Source of the DNA: Pectobacterium betavasculorum
GTDB taxonomy: Bacteria > Pseudomonadota > Gammaproteobacteria > Enterobacterales > Enterobacteriaceae
Reading direction: 5' to 3'
DNA length: 64,000 bases
Assembly: GCF_000749845.1 (NCBI RefSeq)
Contig: NZ_JQHM01000011.1
Span: 23,870-87,869 of the forward strand
Shown: in pieces, positions 28,120 through 38,389 of the stretch
How the letters are laid out: each line of letters opens with the position of its first letter
Position numbering within the stretch: the stretch's first letter is position 1
The notes under the pieces: model-generated
The model's input: the letters and a program-made list of their open reading frames with translations, nothing else
Told to the model about the DNA's origin: nothing
Database searches by the model: none
Translations under genes and position numbers: made by a program

Positions 28120-29598
28120 TTAAGGCAATAGGAACACCGTTGCCAGCCCAAGGAAGATAAAGAAGCCACCGGTATCGGTGATTGCTGTAATCATCACGCT
28201 CGAACCGATGGCTGGGTCGCGACCGAGTTTCATCATGATCAGCGGAATGGAGACTCCCATCAGCGCCGCGAGCAGTAAATTCAGTAGAATAGCCAGCATC
28301 ATCACGCCACCCATAGCGGGGTTGCCATAGAGCAGGAAGGTGACCACGCCCATAATCGTGCCCCATATCACCCCGTTTACTAGCGCAACGCCTAATTCTT
28401 TGAGTAGCAGATACGATTTTTTACCGTGCTCAAGTTGATGCAGTGCCAGTGCGCGTACAATCATCGTGATTGTTTGGTTGCCGGTATTCCCACCGATGCC
28501 AGCGACAATCGGCATGAGCGTCGCCAGTGCGACCAAATGGGATAGCGTATGCTCAAACAGGCCGATAACCCGCGAGGCAATGAGCGCGGTACAAAGATTG
28601 ACGGCCAGCCATGCCCAGCGATTGCGGAATGATTTATACACGGGCGCGTAGACATCTTCAGAAGGGGTTAACCCCCCGGAGCGCCGTAGATTACTGTCGC
28701 TTTCCCGATTGACTACGTCGACGATATCTTCAATCGTCAGACGCCCCATGAGTTTCCCTTTGCTGTCCACTACGGCGCTGGAGATTAAGTTGTAACGTTC
28801 AAAAGCCCCTGCGGCCTCTTCGACTTTATCCTCAGGCTGGAATCTCAGTGGTTGAGCGTCCATAACATCAGTCACTAAAGCATGAGGCGAGTGGAGCAGG
28901 ATACTGGCCAGCGACAGCTCACCGATCAGCGTGTTTTTGCGATCGGTCACGAACAGTTTGTCCGTGGATTCGGGGATGGTTTTGCGGTAGCGCAGATAGC
29001 GCTGTATTGTCGCCAGAGTGACGTCGGCACGCACGGTGATGAGTTTGAAATCCATCATATGGCCGAGGCAATCTTCGTCATAATTGATGGCAGCACGTAG
29101 CTGCGCACGTTGCTTTGGCTCAAGTGAGGTCAGTATACGACCGAGCAGATGGCGAGGGACGAGGCGAGAAAGCTGAGCCTGTTCATCCACATCCAGTACC
29201 CGAACCGCCCTGAGAATCTCTTTATCCTGCATATCACCGATCAGATCGTCGGAAATGCTGTCGGAGGCCTCAATTAACACACGACCACGTTTCGCTATGG
29301 GAATCAGTCGCCAGAGCGCCAGGCGTTCATCCTGCGGTAAAGATTCCAGCAAATCGGCAAGGTCAGCGGCATGTAGCCCGATGATAAGCTGGCTGATTTC
29401 TGCGGTTTGGTCGAGCAAGATGCTTTTGTCACGCAGCCCGATTTTGTTGCTTAATACCACTTTGTCGCTTAACGCCGCGTCGTCGCGTTCTGTTGTATGC
29501 GGTTGCCGGTTGATAATGTCTTCAACCAGCTCTTTGTTTTCCAACAGCAGAAGGGAGATATGGCGTCGGAGGTCGGTAAGTTTTTTTACACTCGACAT
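28120..29598 (-). CDS. mgtE: MgtE-type magnesium transporter
   Basis: 492-residue MgtE channel/transporter. The soluble N-terminal domain (LHAADLADLLESLPQDERLALW, about residues 75-96) is followed by paired CBS domains (about 150-290) with acidic Mg-sensing positions. Five membrane helices occupy the C-terminal third, with the pore signature GIGGNTGNQTITMIVRAL and a second conserved run PLIMMKLGRDPAIGSS. The length is as expected. It stands alone, convergent with hutG and divergent from ohrR. Confidence 0.94.
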   Translation of the reverse strand: MSSVKKLTDLRRHISLLLLENKELVEDIINRQPHTTERDDAALSDKVVLSNKIGLRDKSILLDQTAEISQLIIGLHAADLADLLESLPQDERLALWRLIPIAKRGRVLIEASDSISDDLIGDMQDKEILRAVRVLDVDEQAQLSRLVPRHLLGRILTSLEPKQRAQLRAAINYDEDCLGHMMDFKLITVRADVTLATIQRYLRYRKTIPESTDKLFVTDRKNTLIGELSLASILLHSPHALVTDVMDAQPLRFQPEDKVEEAAGAFERYNLISSAVVDSKGKLMGRLTIEDIVDVVNRESDSNLRRSGGLTPSEDVYAPVYKSFRNRWAWLAVNLCTALIASRVIGLFEHTLSHLVALATLMPIVAGIGGNTGNQTITMIVRALALHQLEHGKKSYLLLKELGVALVNGVIWGTIMGVVTFLLYGNPAMGGVMMLAILLNLLLAALMGVSIPLIMMKLGRDPAIGSSVMITAITDTGGFFIFLGLATVFLLP

Positions 29599-29817
29599 AA
29601 CGTTTTTGTGCTCGATCTGTTTTTTATCCGTGTTTGATTAAACGTAGCGCAAAATCAGTAGATTAAGAATAGGATTACCGGCGAATTGCAGTCTAAAAAA
29701 AGTATCGATGTCGGTCTTGCATGTTTTCATGGCGGTTTTTATCTAACGAGAAATCAAGTCGCTTGCTATTTAATTGCTGGCGATATAGAGTCAGTCTCAG
29801 AAACGTAACAGGTACCC

Positions 29818-30267
29818 ATGGCAGAGATGATGAACGACAACACTTACAAATTGGATGGACAGCTGTGCTTCGCACTATACTCAGCCAATCTGGCAATGAA
29901 TAAGCTGTATCGTCGTTTGCTGTCTGAGTTGAATCTGACTTATCCCCAATATCTGGTGATGCTGATACTGTGGGAGCGTGATGGGTTGACGGTATCTGAG
30001 TTGGGCGAGCGACTGTATCTGGATTCCGCCACGCTAACCCCTTTGCTCAAGCGGTTACAAAGCGCAGGGTTAGTGGTGCGGAACCGGGGAACCGAAGATG
30101 AGCGTCAGGTGCTGATCGGGTTAACCGAAGCAGGTCGGGCACTTCAGCAACAGGCGCGAGCGATTCCTGAAAGCGTGTTTTGTGCGACGGAATGTCATCT
30201 TGAGCAGTTGCAGACGATCAAAAAAGATTTAGAGACGCTGCGTAAGAGCCTGATCGAGCATCTTTGA
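29818..30267 (+). CDS. ohrR: OhrR, organic-peroxide-sensing MarR-family repressor
   Basis: 149-residue winged-helix repressor. The reactive peroxidatic cysteine sits in the conserved N-terminal [13 protein letters not shown]; two more cysteines (VFCATEC) near residues 125-130 are where two-cysteine OhrR proteins have their resolving cysteine. The DNA-binding region includes [24 protein letters not shown]. ATGs at 29818, 29827 and 29830 are in frame, and none has a strong ribosome site. It lies 174 bp upstream of ohr on the same strand. By family knowledge, oxidation of the cysteine frees ohr from repression. Confidence 0.92.
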   Translation: MAEMMNDNTYKLDGQLCFALYSANLAMNKLYRRLLSELNLTYPQYLVMLILWERDGLTVSELGERLYLDSATLTPLLKRLQSAGLVVRNRGTEDERQVLIGLTEAGRALQQQARAIPESVFCATECHLEQLQTIKKDLETLRKSLIEHL

Positions 30268-30441
30268 TGATTTTGAGCGGTTGCCTTGTGCACCGGGAAA
30301 TCTGTTAGATAGCCGCTTACTTTTAAGCAATTTATTTTTAACTAATTAAGTGGTGTGCGATTTAATTTTTCGCTATGTAAGTAAGGCCTAAGTAGTATCG
30401 CTATTCCCTTAGGACATTTCCTAACAATCTGGAGTCACATT

Positions 30442-30867
30442 ATGTCTATTGAAAAAGTATTATACGTTGCTCATGCCCAAGTTACCGGTGGTCGTGATGG
30501 TCGTGCGGTGTCTTCTGATAAAGCGGTTGATGTTAAATTGACGACCCCACGTGAATTGGGCGGCGCAGGTGGTGAGGGAACTAACCCAGAACAGCTGTTC
30601 GCCGCGGGCTATTCCGCCTGTTTCCTCGGTGCGATGAAGTTTGTCGGTGCACGTGAGAAAATCGCCGTACCTGCTGATACAACGGTAAACGGTAGTGTAG
30701 GCATCGGTGCCATCCCAACAGGATTTGGTATTGAAGTCGAATTGAAAATTTCCCTGCCAGGTATAGATCGCGCAGTGGCTGAAGATCTGGTGCAGAAAGC
30801 CCATATCGTTTGCCCCTATTCGAATGCAACGCGTGGCAATATCGATGTGACCCTGACTATCGTCTAA
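30442..30867 (+). CDS. ohr: Organic hydroperoxide reductase
   Basis: 141-residue Ohr/OsmC-family thiol peroxidase that reduces organic hydroperoxides. The two catalytic cysteines are in [12 protein letters not shown] (about residue 60) and [13 protein letters not shown] (about 124). The ATG at 30442 has GGAG upstream. It is paired with the ohrR repressor, and a hairpin with T-run follows at 30901-30938. Confidence 0.96.
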   Translation: MSIEKVLYVAHAQVTGGRDGRAVSSDKAVDVKLTTPRELGGAGGEGTNPEQLFAAGYSACFLGAMKFVGAREKIAVPADTTVNGSVGIGAIPTGFGIEVELKISLPGIDRAVAEDLVQKAHIVCPYSNATRGNIDVTLTIV

Positions 30868-30900
30868 GTCCAGCTTGAAGTAAGCGTATTAACGATCGAT

Positions 30901-30938
30901 AAAACGGTGGCTGCGAAGATTCGCACTGCCGTTTTTTT
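30901..30938 (+). terminator. Terminator after ohr
   Basis: Hairpin with an interrupted stem (ACGG/CCGT outer, TGCGA/TCGCA inner) ending in seven T residues, 34 bp after the ohr stop. Confidence 0.8.
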
Positions 30939-31055
30939 ATTTCTACAGCATATCCTGAATGAGCAATCGCTACAGGCGCGAATAACGGGCATGGGAATGC
31001 GAAGGTGGCAAACCAGATGAGGAAAAACACATATTAGGAGAGGACGGGTTAAGCG

Positions 31056-31271
31056 CTACTCTTTCTGTTTGATGAGTACGGCGGTAGGAAGCAGTAATTG
31101 TTCAGCACGCTGCTGCTGTTTGTCTTGATGATGACCAAACGCGGTAATGGTGGAGTAAGCAAAGCGTCCTAAAAGAATGATGAAGCTGATGAGCAAAACG
31201 GCACGAGCGATTCGAGAGCTACTTCGTCGCGGGCGTATCGATAATCGTCGTTTGTGGGTAAGCGTGGACAT
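31056..31271 (-). CDS. yfgG: Small DUF2633 membrane protein, YfgG-like
   Basis: 71-residue protein with a basic N-terminus (KRRLSIRPRRSSSRIAR) and one membrane segment, VLLISFIILLGRFAYSTI. The motif LLISFIxxxGRFxYS and the length match E. coli YfgG (DUF2633), which is also encoded near ppk-ppx; the synteny supports the call. The function is poorly defined; a link to metal tolerance has been suggested for E. coli. It is probably transcribed alone. Confidence 0.75.
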   Translation of the reverse strand: MSTLTHKRRLSIRPRRSSSRIARAVLLISFIILLGRFAYSTITAFGHHQDKQQQRAEQLLLPTAVLIKQKE

Positions 31272-31454
31272 TACCAGTTAATCCTCTGTGAAAGCGAACA
31301 TTCGCTGTTGTTTATTTAGGCACAAGCCGTAGACGAGGTCAATCAGCCTACGTGAAAAAGATGATGACCGACCCGGTTTTCGCACGTTCGGCGCAAGGAA
31401 AGGCGAGTCAGGAGCAAGTGTTAAGAGCGGGGAGCACAAGGGGACAGGGTGGCG

Positions 31455-31488
31455 ACAAAAAACCCGCTCAAAAACAAATAAGCGGGTT
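31455..31488 (-). terminator. Terminator after the YjfB-like gene
   Basis: Perfect 8-bp stem AACCCGCT / AGCGGGTT (31461-31468, 31481-31488). On the minus strand it is followed by TTTTTTG. It lies 17 bp past the stop of the YjfB-like gene. Confidence 0.85.
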
Positions 31489-31504
31489 GTGTGATCCAAG
31501 GGGA

Positions 31505-31693
31505 TTACGCCGTGGTATTGACGTTACGCCCAATCGCCGGATTTGCTGGCAGAGGGGGTAAGGCCTGCAAAATACCTAAAGCAACAGCCTCTTGGCTATC
31601 GAGCGCTTTTTTCATCACAAGCGTGCTGGCCTCACTGCTGGTACGCATGTTGCTGAGGTCGGTCGCGAGTGATGCAATCTGTGATACATCCAT
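31505..31693 (-). CDS. Small YjfB-family putative motility protein
   Basis: 62-residue protein beginning MDVSQIASLATDLSN, with VMKKALDSQEA in the middle, which resembles the small YjfB family (putative motility proteins, named from B. subtilis YjfB). No membrane segment or signal is seen, and the C-terminus is Pro-rich. The frame is open to 31744, but the ATG at 31693 has AGGAG at ideal distance. The gene starts only 40 bp from the end of a dispersed repeat copy, so its promoter must lie within or across that repeat. The molecular role is unknown. Confidence 0.7.
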   Translation of the reverse strand: MDVSQIASLATDLSNMRTSSEASTLVMKKALDSQEAVALGILQALPPLPANPAIGRNVNTTA

Positions 31694-31733
31694 TTTACTC
31701 TCCTTAATTCTGAGTTGGATTGATATCCGGTAT

Positions 31734-32006
31734 ATACCCGTCATACTTCAAGTTGCATGTGCGTTGGCCGCGCTACTCAGCACACTTACGTGTGCCTCGC
31801 CCCGTAGGGGCCGCTGCAAGCAGCGTTCAAACCTGCCTCCGGCAGATTTGTCACTCACCCGAATCACTTACTTGTGTAAGCTCATCGGGATTAAATGAGA
31901 GACATCCTGTCTCTCACCGAAGGCCAGCCGCTGGCTGGTCAAATTCGTTCCCGACAAATTTGTCCTTCTCTTGCCGCCTGCCTGCAACTCGAATTATTTA
32001 GGGTAT
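31734..32006. repeat. Dispersed TIR element, copy 1 (273 bp)
   Basis: It begins ATACCCGTCATACTTCAAGT and ends ACTCGAATTATTTAGGGTAT; the ends are imperfect inverted repeats of about 24 bp. Internal hairpins are visible, but there is no transposase. Copies 2-4 in this window share the ends but differ in interior and length. Confidence 0.8.
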
Positions 32007-32186
32007 GGAAAGGAAGCGCACCTTTCCATCGAGGTTGCACGATGGTTGGCAAAAATTCTCGCCAGCCATCGTTTTGGTATCGGCCCCATCCCTGTAAACT
32101 TTACGCGAACCAAGCCTAACGGACTAGCGCGGTTGCTTGATTTTGCGTCATTGCACCGCCCGGAATTTGTTTTAATTACCACGTAA
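32007..32186 (+). pseudogene. Possible 3' gene remnant cut by repeat copy 1
   Basis: An open frame runs out of the repeat edge and continues to the stop at 32184-32186, coding for a chain that includes ARWLAKILASHRFGIGPI and ends RPEFVLITT. Its residue composition and codon use look like real coding sequence, but no start lies outside the repeat. It may be the 3' end of a small gene whose front was lost when the repeat inserted. I do not recognise the family. Confidence 0.35.
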
Positions 32187-32198
32187 CACATTAAATAA

Positions 32199-33734
32199 TC
32201 AGGATTTTTCTTCTTTAATCACCAACTTCCAGCCGGTGATGTCTTGCCAGTATTCCTGTTCCCGTTCCAAATCCAGCTGTACCAGCGTGTTGTTGGTAAA
32301 GAAGTCGTATGGGAAGGTTAGCGTCCAATAATTGTCATCGGTATGCAGCTGCAACGATTCTGGCGTTGTCGTGGCCTGACGCTGATTGTTCAACAGCGTG
32401 GCAAGGCGCAAGAGTTGTATCATGGGCAAATATTGTTTCTTTTTGAACAGGTTTAGCCGTGGCAACTCTTCCAGTTTGATCGCTTTACGGTGCAATCGCA
32501 CGATCATTGACAGCACAAGCTGCTGTTCCTGATTGAAACCGGGCAGGTTAGTATTTTGCAGAATATAGGCAGAATGGCGATGCATACCGCTATGATTAAT
32601 GCCCAATCCTACCTCATGCAGCATGGAAGCCCAGTTTAAGATGGCCTCAAGCTGTGGATGTACCAGACTGGGATTTTGTGTGGCCCATTGCGCATAAAGT
32701 TGTTGTGTGGTTTCTCGTACGCGTCGCGCTTGCTCACGGTCGATATTGTAATGGGTCGCCAGGCTCTGCGCGGTACGGATACGAATATCCTGATGGCGGA
32801 AACGACCTTCCATTTCGTACAGCACGCCTTCACGCAGCGCGCCATCGGACAGACGTAGCTCTTTGATCGCCAGCGCATCGAAAATACCACACAGAATCGC
32901 CAGACCGGGCACCAGCACCGACTGACGATCTTCGGACAGCCCCGGCAGACAGAGCGACTTGAAGTGCTTAAACTGTAAGACCTGTGTGCGTAGCATTTCC
33001 AGACGATCGGGGGTAATCAGGCCGTCTTTCTCTCCCATCTCCACCAGAATTTCATGCGTGGCTTTGATCGTTCCCGATGCACCGAGAGCAAATTTCCAAC
33101 CATAGATGCGGTATTGCCAGGACAGCGTCTCCAGCTTTTGTGCCGCGGCCAGTCGGGCGCGCTTGAAGTTGGTTTCGCTAATTTCACCATTAGGGAAAAA
33201 CTGCTGTGCGAAGCTGACGCATCCCATACGACGACTTTCAACCAGCATCGGCTCGAAATCTTCACCGATAACCAGCTCCGTGGAACCTCCGCCAATATCG
33301 ATGACCAGCTTGCGACCTTTCTCCGGTTGTGTATGCTCCACCCCCATAAAAATCAGACGGGCTTCTTCATGGCCGGAAATGATCTCTATTGGATAGGGAA
33401 TGATATCCACCGCGCGACGCAAAAATTCCTGCGCGTTGGCTGCCTGACGCAGCGCATGCGTTCCGACGATAGAGACGTTCATTGCCGGGAAGCCTTGCAG
33501 ACGTTCAGCAAACAACGCCAGGCAGCTCAGGCCGCGTTGAATGGCCTCTTCGCTGAGCATGTTTTTGTTATCCAGTCCGTCGGCCAGATGTACCCGCTGT
33601 TTTAACCGCCCCAACACTTGAAGTGCACCGTTTACCACGCGTGCGATCACCATGTGAAAACTATTGGAGCCCAGGTCGATAGCCGCGAATTCTTGCGGTT
33701 TCATCTCGATTTCTTCATTGTTCGTTAACGGCAT
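32199..33734 (-). CDS. ppx: Exopolyphosphatase
   Basis: 511-residue Ppx/GppA phosphatase that releases orthophosphate from polyphosphate chain ends. The actin-like ATPase-type fold motifs are clear: [18 protein letters not shown] near residue 15, [17 protein letters not shown] near 140 and GASGTIK. The C-terminal HD-like region holds [20 protein letters not shown]. The start ATG overlaps the ppk stop by one base (TAATG), so translation is coupled to polyphosphate kinase. The N-terminus has a few residues more than E. coli Ppx before PQEFAA. Confidence 0.97.
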   Translation of the reverse strand: MPLTNNEEIEMKPQEFAAIDLGSNSFHMVIARVVNGALQVLGRLKQRVHLADGLDNKNMLSEEAIQRGLSCLALFAERLQGFPAMNVSIVGTHALRQAANAQEFLRRAVDIIPYPIEIISGHEEARLIFMGVEHTQPEKGRKLVIDIGGGSTELVIGEDFEPMLVESRRMGCVSFAQQFFPNGEISETNFKRARLAAAQKLETLSWQYRIYGWKFALGASGTIKATHEILVEMGEKDGLITPDRLEMLRTQVLQFKHFKSLCLPGLSEDRQSVLVPGLAILCGIFDALAIKELRLSDGALREGVLYEMEGRFRHQDIRIRTAQSLATHYNIDREQARRVRETTQQLYAQWATQNPSLVHPQLEAILNWASMLHEVGLGINHSGMHRHSAYILQNTNLPGFNQEQQLVLSMIVRLHRKAIKLEELPRLNLFKKKQYLPMIQLLRLATLLNNQRQATTTPESLQLHTDDNYWTLTFPYDFFTNNTLVQLDLEREQEYWQDITGWKLVIKEEKS

Positions 33735-35806
33735 TATTCAGGCTTATCTCCAGGTTGCTCCAACGCCTTGATGTAGTCGTAAATGGCATTTTGCGCGCGT
33801 ACTTTACGCTTGTTACCGCGTGATACATAGCGATTGCTCGACTCTTTATCAATGACACGGGCTTTGACTGTATCGCTGAACAGAATATCCAGCGTTTCCA
33901 GCACGCGGTTTTTCAAAATAGGATCAAGGATTTCTACTGCCACTTCAATACGATAATCAATGTTACGTGTCATCCAGTCGGCGGAGGAGAGGTAGACTTT
34001 CTTATCCCCGCCGTTGTTGAAGACATACACCCGATCGTGTTCCAGATAGCGGTCAAGAATACTGATGACCTGAATATGTTCACTGATCCCCGGCAAATTG
34101 GGGATCAGTGAACACATACCACGTACCAGCAGATTAATTTTCACGCCTGCCGAGGAAGCCTGATACAGCCTTTCTGCCAGCCCTTTATCTACCAGATTAT
34201 TTACCTTAAGCGTAATGCCTGCATCTCGATTCGCCAGCGCGTTTTCGATCTCGGTATCGATCAGTTGATAAAGTTTGTCGCGTGAGTTTTGCGGTGATAC
34301 CAACAGGTGCTCGAAACTGACCGGACGGTAGGGGTTTTCGATGAAGTTGAAGACGCGACGGACTTCGTTGGTAATGCGTTCGTCGGCGGTCAACAAAGAG
34401 TAATCGGTATACAGGCGGGCGGTTTTCTCGTTGAAGTTACCCGTACCGATGTGCGCGTAACGCACGATGTTTTCCCCTTCCCGGCGGGAAATCAGGAACA
34501 GCTTGGCATGAATCTTCAGCCCAGGCACCGAGAAAATAACGTGCACGCCCGCTTCGGTCAGACGCTTGGCCCAGTGAATGTTGGCCTCTTCGTCAAAGCG
34601 CGCCTGTAGTTCCACGACCACCGTGACTTTCTTACCATTGTGCGCCGCATGAATCATCGAGGTAATGATGCGCGAGTCTTTGGCAACGCGATAAATATTG
34701 ATTTTGATAGATAGCACGTTGGGGTCGAAAGACGCTTGTCGCAGCAGTTCTAATACATGTTCAAAGGTGTGATACGGGTAATAGAGCAGGACATCACGCT
34801 CACGAATCGCATCAAACCCATTGCGAAATCGGTTGAAACCAGTGTGCCGTAAACGGGGCAAGGATTTGTTAACCAGATTGGCGCGTCCGACGTTCGGGAA
34901 AGAAATAAAGTCTTTGAAATTATGATAACGCCCACCGGGGATGACAGAGTCAAAGGACGAGATCCCCAGTTTCTCTTGTAGCATCTTCACCATGGCGTCC
35001 GGCATGTCGCGCTGATACACGAACCTTACCGGCTCGGCGGTCAGGCGCTGCTTAAGGCTAGAGGACATAAGCTCTAGCAGGCTGGATTCCATTTCCGTGA
35101 CCAGGTCGTATTCCGCATCGCGCGTCATCTTCATGGAATACGCGTTCAGCGCATCATAATCAAAGAAGCCCTTGAAGATATCATCCAGACAGTAACGCAG
35201 GATGTTATCGATGAGGATCATGGTCTTACGACGGCGTGGCGCTTCCGCAGGCAGGTTGACGAAGCGTGGTATTTTATCTGAAGGAATTTCCAGCAGGGCG
35301 TAACTGATCTCGTTGCCACGAATAATTTCGACGGCAAGATAGGTGTAGTCATCCTTCAGGAACTCCACCAAATTGGTCTCGTTAAAGATGAGTATTGGCG
35401 TAATATGTGGGCGCAGATATTGCCGGAAGTAGTCCCTCAGCCACTCTTGCTGATTAGGGGAAACCTGACGCTCGTTGACCAAAAAAATCTGGTTACGCGC
35501 CATCTCCAGCAGTAGTTCGTTGTAAAGACTGTCAAAAATTTGATCGGTTTTTAATACGCGTGCCTGAATTTTGCCTAACAGGTGCCGCAGATTGCCGTCC
35601 AGACCTTGCTCTTCGTTAATCAGAATGCGTCTTTTCAAATCGGCAAAGCGGACTTTATAAAACTCATCAAGATTGCTGGAGTAAATGCCAAGAAAGCGCA
35701 TGCGTTCGATTAAGGGATTGCTTTTATCTGCTGCTTCCTGAAGTACTCGTTCATTAAAGGATAACCAACTTAATTCTTTCTCTATGTAGAGTTTGTCCTG
35801 ACCCAT
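33734..35806 (-). CDS. ppk: Polyphosphate kinase
   Basis: 690-residue PPK1, making polyphosphate reversibly from ATP. The N-terminus [19 protein letters not shown] and the phospholipase-D-like catalytic region are typical; the autophosphorylated histidine lies in [11 protein letters not shown], and the second conserved one in [16 protein letters not shown]. The frame extends to 35845, but the ATG at 35806 with GGAG upstream matches E. coli (MGQxKLY). It forms an operon with ppx, and the pair is bracketed by repeat copies 1 and 2. Confidence 0.97.
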   Translation of the reverse strand: MGQDKLYIEKELSWLSFNERVLQEAADKSNPLIERMRFLGIYSSNLDEFYKVRFADLKRRILINEEQGLDGNLRHLLGKIQARVLKTDQIFDSLYNELLLEMARNQIFLVNERQVSPNQQEWLRDYFRQYLRPHITPILIFNETNLVEFLKDDYTYLAVEIIRGNEISYALLEIPSDKIPRFVNLPAEAPRRRKTMILIDNILRYCLDDIFKGFFDYDALNAYSMKMTRDAEYDLVTEMESSLLELMSSSLKQRLTAEPVRFVYQRDMPDAMVKMLQEKLGISSFDSVIPGGRYHNFKDFISFPNVGRANLVNKSLPRLRHTGFNRFRNGFDAIRERDVLLYYPYHTFEHVLELLRQASFDPNVLSIKINIYRVAKDSRIITSMIHAAHNGKKVTVVVELQARFDEEANIHWAKRLTEAGVHVIFSVPGLKIHAKLFLISRREGENIVRYAHIGTGNFNEKTARLYTDYSLLTADERITNEVRRVFNFIENPYRPVSFEHLLVSPQNSRDKLYQLIDTEIENALANRDAGITLKVNNLVDKGLAERLYQASSAGVKINLLVRGMCSLIPNLPGISEHIQVISILDRYLEHDRVYVFNNGGDKKVYLSSADWMTRNIDYRIEVAVEILDPILKNRVLETLDILFSDTVKARVIDKESSNRYVSRGNKRKVRAQNAIYDYIKALEQPGDKPE

Positions 35807-35904
35807 TGTCACTCCGCTCAACTCATGTACTGAAGGTTCATCCAATATTCATACCCTTCCGCTGTTGATATAGGGTACAACAACATTATGGCGTGTTGAT
35901 GACG

Positions 35905-36103
35905 ATACCCGTCATATTTCGAACCGTTTGTGCGTTGGCTGCTCTTAAATACTTGGCCCGTCGTGGGCCTCTCCCTAAAGGATCGCTGCTAGCAGCGCTC
36001 AAATCTGCTCCCGACAGATTTGTCACCCTAGTCACTTACTAAAGTAAGCTACCGGGGACTCCCTCGGTTGCCGCCTTCATACAACTCGAACTATTTAGAG
36101 TAT
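35905..36103. repeat. Dispersed TIR element, copy 2 (199 bp)
   Basis: Begins ATACCCGTCATATTTCGAAC and ends CAACTCGAACTATTTAGAGTAT, in the same orientation as copy 1. It lies between ppk and the pst-like operon. A short inverted repeat (ATACCC...TAGGGTA, 35850-35877) sits just before it. The rest of this gap (36104-36220) should carry the promoter of the permease operon. Confidence 0.75.
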
Positions 36104-36220
36104 AAAATCTAATTCATAGACAGACTTACCATTGTCATATTATGGGCGTAAAGGCAACATATGCTACCCGTAATGCGTTAACAACACGACTCTGGCGGCT
36201 TCACTTTAACGGCGAGAACA

Positions 36221-38389
36221 ATGGTAAAAACAGTCAATACATTACAGTATCGAGATCGTCGACGAGCGTGGGTCGATCGATTGACCCACCGCATTGTTGC
36301 GGGCAGCGGGCTGCTGGTACTGGCTATGCTGTTGTTAATTTTCTTCTATCTGCTGTATGTCGTGACGCCACTGTTCCTTTCTCCCTCCGTTAACGGGCAA
36401 AAAACGGTTCAGCGCCACAGTGCAGAACCGTCGCTGGCGCTGGGCCTCAGCGACAATGGGCAAATCGGGTTTCGCATCGATGCCCAAGGCTATGGTGAGT
36501 TTATTCCGTTTGCGGAAAATCAGCCCATGTCGCGGATTCAACTGGTTCCCGCGCTGAGTTTACTGGCACAAAGTCAGGATGAGCGGCAGGTTTATGCCTT
36601 GAGCCAGCCTGACGGCCGTCTGCTTTTCGTTCAGCCTAAGCTGTCGCGTACGGAAAATCGTCCTCCTGTCTGGGATTATCCGCTGGGTAAGCAGTCTTAT
36701 TCGCTTGGGCTACCTGCGCAGCCGTTGCGCCATCTCGCGATAGCGCCTGTGGGTGAAAAACATATTATTGTGGCTGCGATTGGGCAGGACAATGCCTTGA
36801 TTGTTGCTGATGTTGGTGAAAACGGCGTGCGGCAACGGGCAGTAGTGACGCTTCCGACGGGTACGATTAACCAACTGCTGCTGACTCCCGATGGGCAGCA
36901 AGTGTATTTGCTCAGCGGCAAGACATTAACGCTGTGGCAGTTGGGTGCGAATGCGTTGACGCTGCGAGAAGAGCGGCAATTACAACTGACAGAACCTCTG
37001 CATCTGGCACTGTTGTCAGGCGGGCGATCGTTGTTGGTGCAGGCCGCTGACGGGCGCATTAGCCAATGGTTTGAGGTTCTGAGCGAAAAGGGGACTAGGC
37101 TGACGGAAACGCGCCAGTTTCCGCACGTCGCGGGGGAATCGGTGTTGCTGGCAACGGAGGCACAGCGGCGAGTGTTTGCCACGTTGAACGCACAGGGTGA
37201 ACTGTCGCTGTTTGCTAGTAAGCAGTCGCATGCGCTGCTGACGCAAATGTTACCCGCTCATGCACTGGGACTGGCGTTCTCGCCACGTGGTTCTGCCATG
37301 CTGGTTGAAACAGCGCAAGGTTTACATCGTTTTCAGGTTGATAACCCCTATCCCGATATCGGCTGGCGCGGGCTGTGGCAAAAACTGTGGTATGAGAATT
37401 ACCCAGAGCCTGCTTATATCTGGCAATCCACGTCTGCGGATGACAGCTATCAGGCCAAATTCAGCATGATGCCGCTGATGCTGGGCACGATGAAAGCGGC
37501 GATTTACGCCATGTTATTTGCTACGCCGCTGGCGCTGTCCGCCGCGATTTATACCGCCTGCTTTATGTCGCCGACGCTTCGACGCTGGATTAAACCTACT
37601 CTGGAGATCATGGGCGCGCTGCCGACGGTTGTCGTCGGTCTAATCGCAGCCATCTGGCTGGCACCGCATTTTGCGACGTATCTGTCCGCTATTTTGGTCA
37701 TGCCGATTTTATGGATGCTGGCTGTGATCGGCTGCGGTTGGCTGATTGAATGTCTGCCGACGCGCTGGCGCGTCCGTTTCCCTGCTGGGTGGGATGCGCT
37801 ATTTCTCATTCCTGCCATTTTGCTGACATTTGTGGCGGGGTGTTGGATTGCGCCGCTTATCGAAATCGCGGTGTTGGGTCAGCCGCTGTACCGGTGGTTA
37901 GGTGATGATTTCGTGCAACGCAATACGCTGGTGGCGGGTGTCGCTCTCGGTTTCGCGCTGATTCCGCTGATTTTCTCGCTGGCGGAAGATGCTCTGTTCT
38001 GCGTACCTGCTCGTTTAAGTCAGGGATCGTTGGCATTGGGGGCGACGGCGTGGCAAACCTTGTGGCGTATCGTACTACCGTCTGCCAGCGCCGGGATTTT
38101 CGCCGCGCTGATGCTGAGTTTCGGCCGTGCCGTGGGGGAAACCATGATTGTGCTCATGGCGACGGGTAATACGCCGATTATGGATGAGGGACTGCTTCAG
38201 GGCTTGCGTTCGCTGGCGGCGAATATCGCCATTGAAATGCCTGAAGCGGTAACGAATAGCGGACACTACCGGGTGCTGTTTCTAACGGCACTCACGCTGT
38301 TTGTTTTCACGTTTATCGTGAATACGCTGGCTGAAACTATCCGGCAGCGCCTGCGCCAACGCTATCGTGATGAAGGAGAAAACGCGTGA
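36221..38389 (+). CDS. pstC: PstC-like phosphate ABC permease with large extracytoplasmic domain
   Basis: 722 residues, more than twice an ordinary PstC (about 320). One membrane helix (about residues 27-50) is followed by a periplasmic region of about 350 residues with repeated beta-propeller-like strands (QVYALSQPDGRLLFVQ, GQQVYLLSGKTLTLWQ), and then the permease core from about residue 410. The coupling loop appears in GSLALGATAWQTLWRIVLPSA, and GRAVGETMIVLMATGN is the PstC signature. Similar enlarged PstC/PstA pairs occur beside ppk-ppx in other gamma-proteobacteria. It overlaps the next gene by 4 bp. No PstS or PhoU is encoded nearby. Confidence 0.85.
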   Translation: MVKTVNTLQYRDRRRAWVDRLTHRIVAGSGLLVLAMLLLIFFYLLYVVTPLFLSPSVNGQKTVQRHSAEPSLALGLSDNGQIGFRIDAQGYGEFIPFAENQPMSRIQLVPALSLLAQSQDERQVYALSQPDGRLLFVQPKLSRTENRPPVWDYPLGKQSYSLGLPAQPLRHLAIAPVGEKHIIVAAIGQDNALIVADVGENGVRQRAVVTLPTGTINQLLLTPDGQQVYLLSGKTLTLWQLGANALTLREERQLQLTEPLHLALLSGGRSLLVQAADGRISQWFEVLSEKGTRLTETRQFPHVAGESVLLATEAQRRVFATLNAQGELSLFASKQSHALLTQMLPAHALGLAFSPRGSAMLVETAQGLHRFQVDNPYPDIGWRGLWQKLWYENYPEPAYIWQSTSADDSYQAKFSMMPLMLGTMKAAIYAMLFATPLALSAAIYTACFMSPTLRRWIKPTLEIMGALPTVVVGLIAAIWLAPHFATYLSAILVMPILWMLAVIGCGWLIECLPTRWRVRFPAGWDALFLIPAILLTFVAGCWIAPLIEIAVLGQPLYRWLGDDFVQRNTLVAGVALGFALIPLIFSLAEDALFCVPARLSQGSLALGATAWQTLWRIVLPSASAGIFAALMLSFGRAVGETMIVLMATGNTPIMDEGLLQGLRSLAANIAIEMPEAVTNSGHYRVLFLTALTLFVFTFIVNTLAETIRQRLRQRYRDEGENA

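Noticed and set aside
36121..36150. Possible Pho box before the pstC-like gene
   Set aside because: Only one half (TTGTCAT) fits; the partner half 11 bp upstream does not match the consensus.
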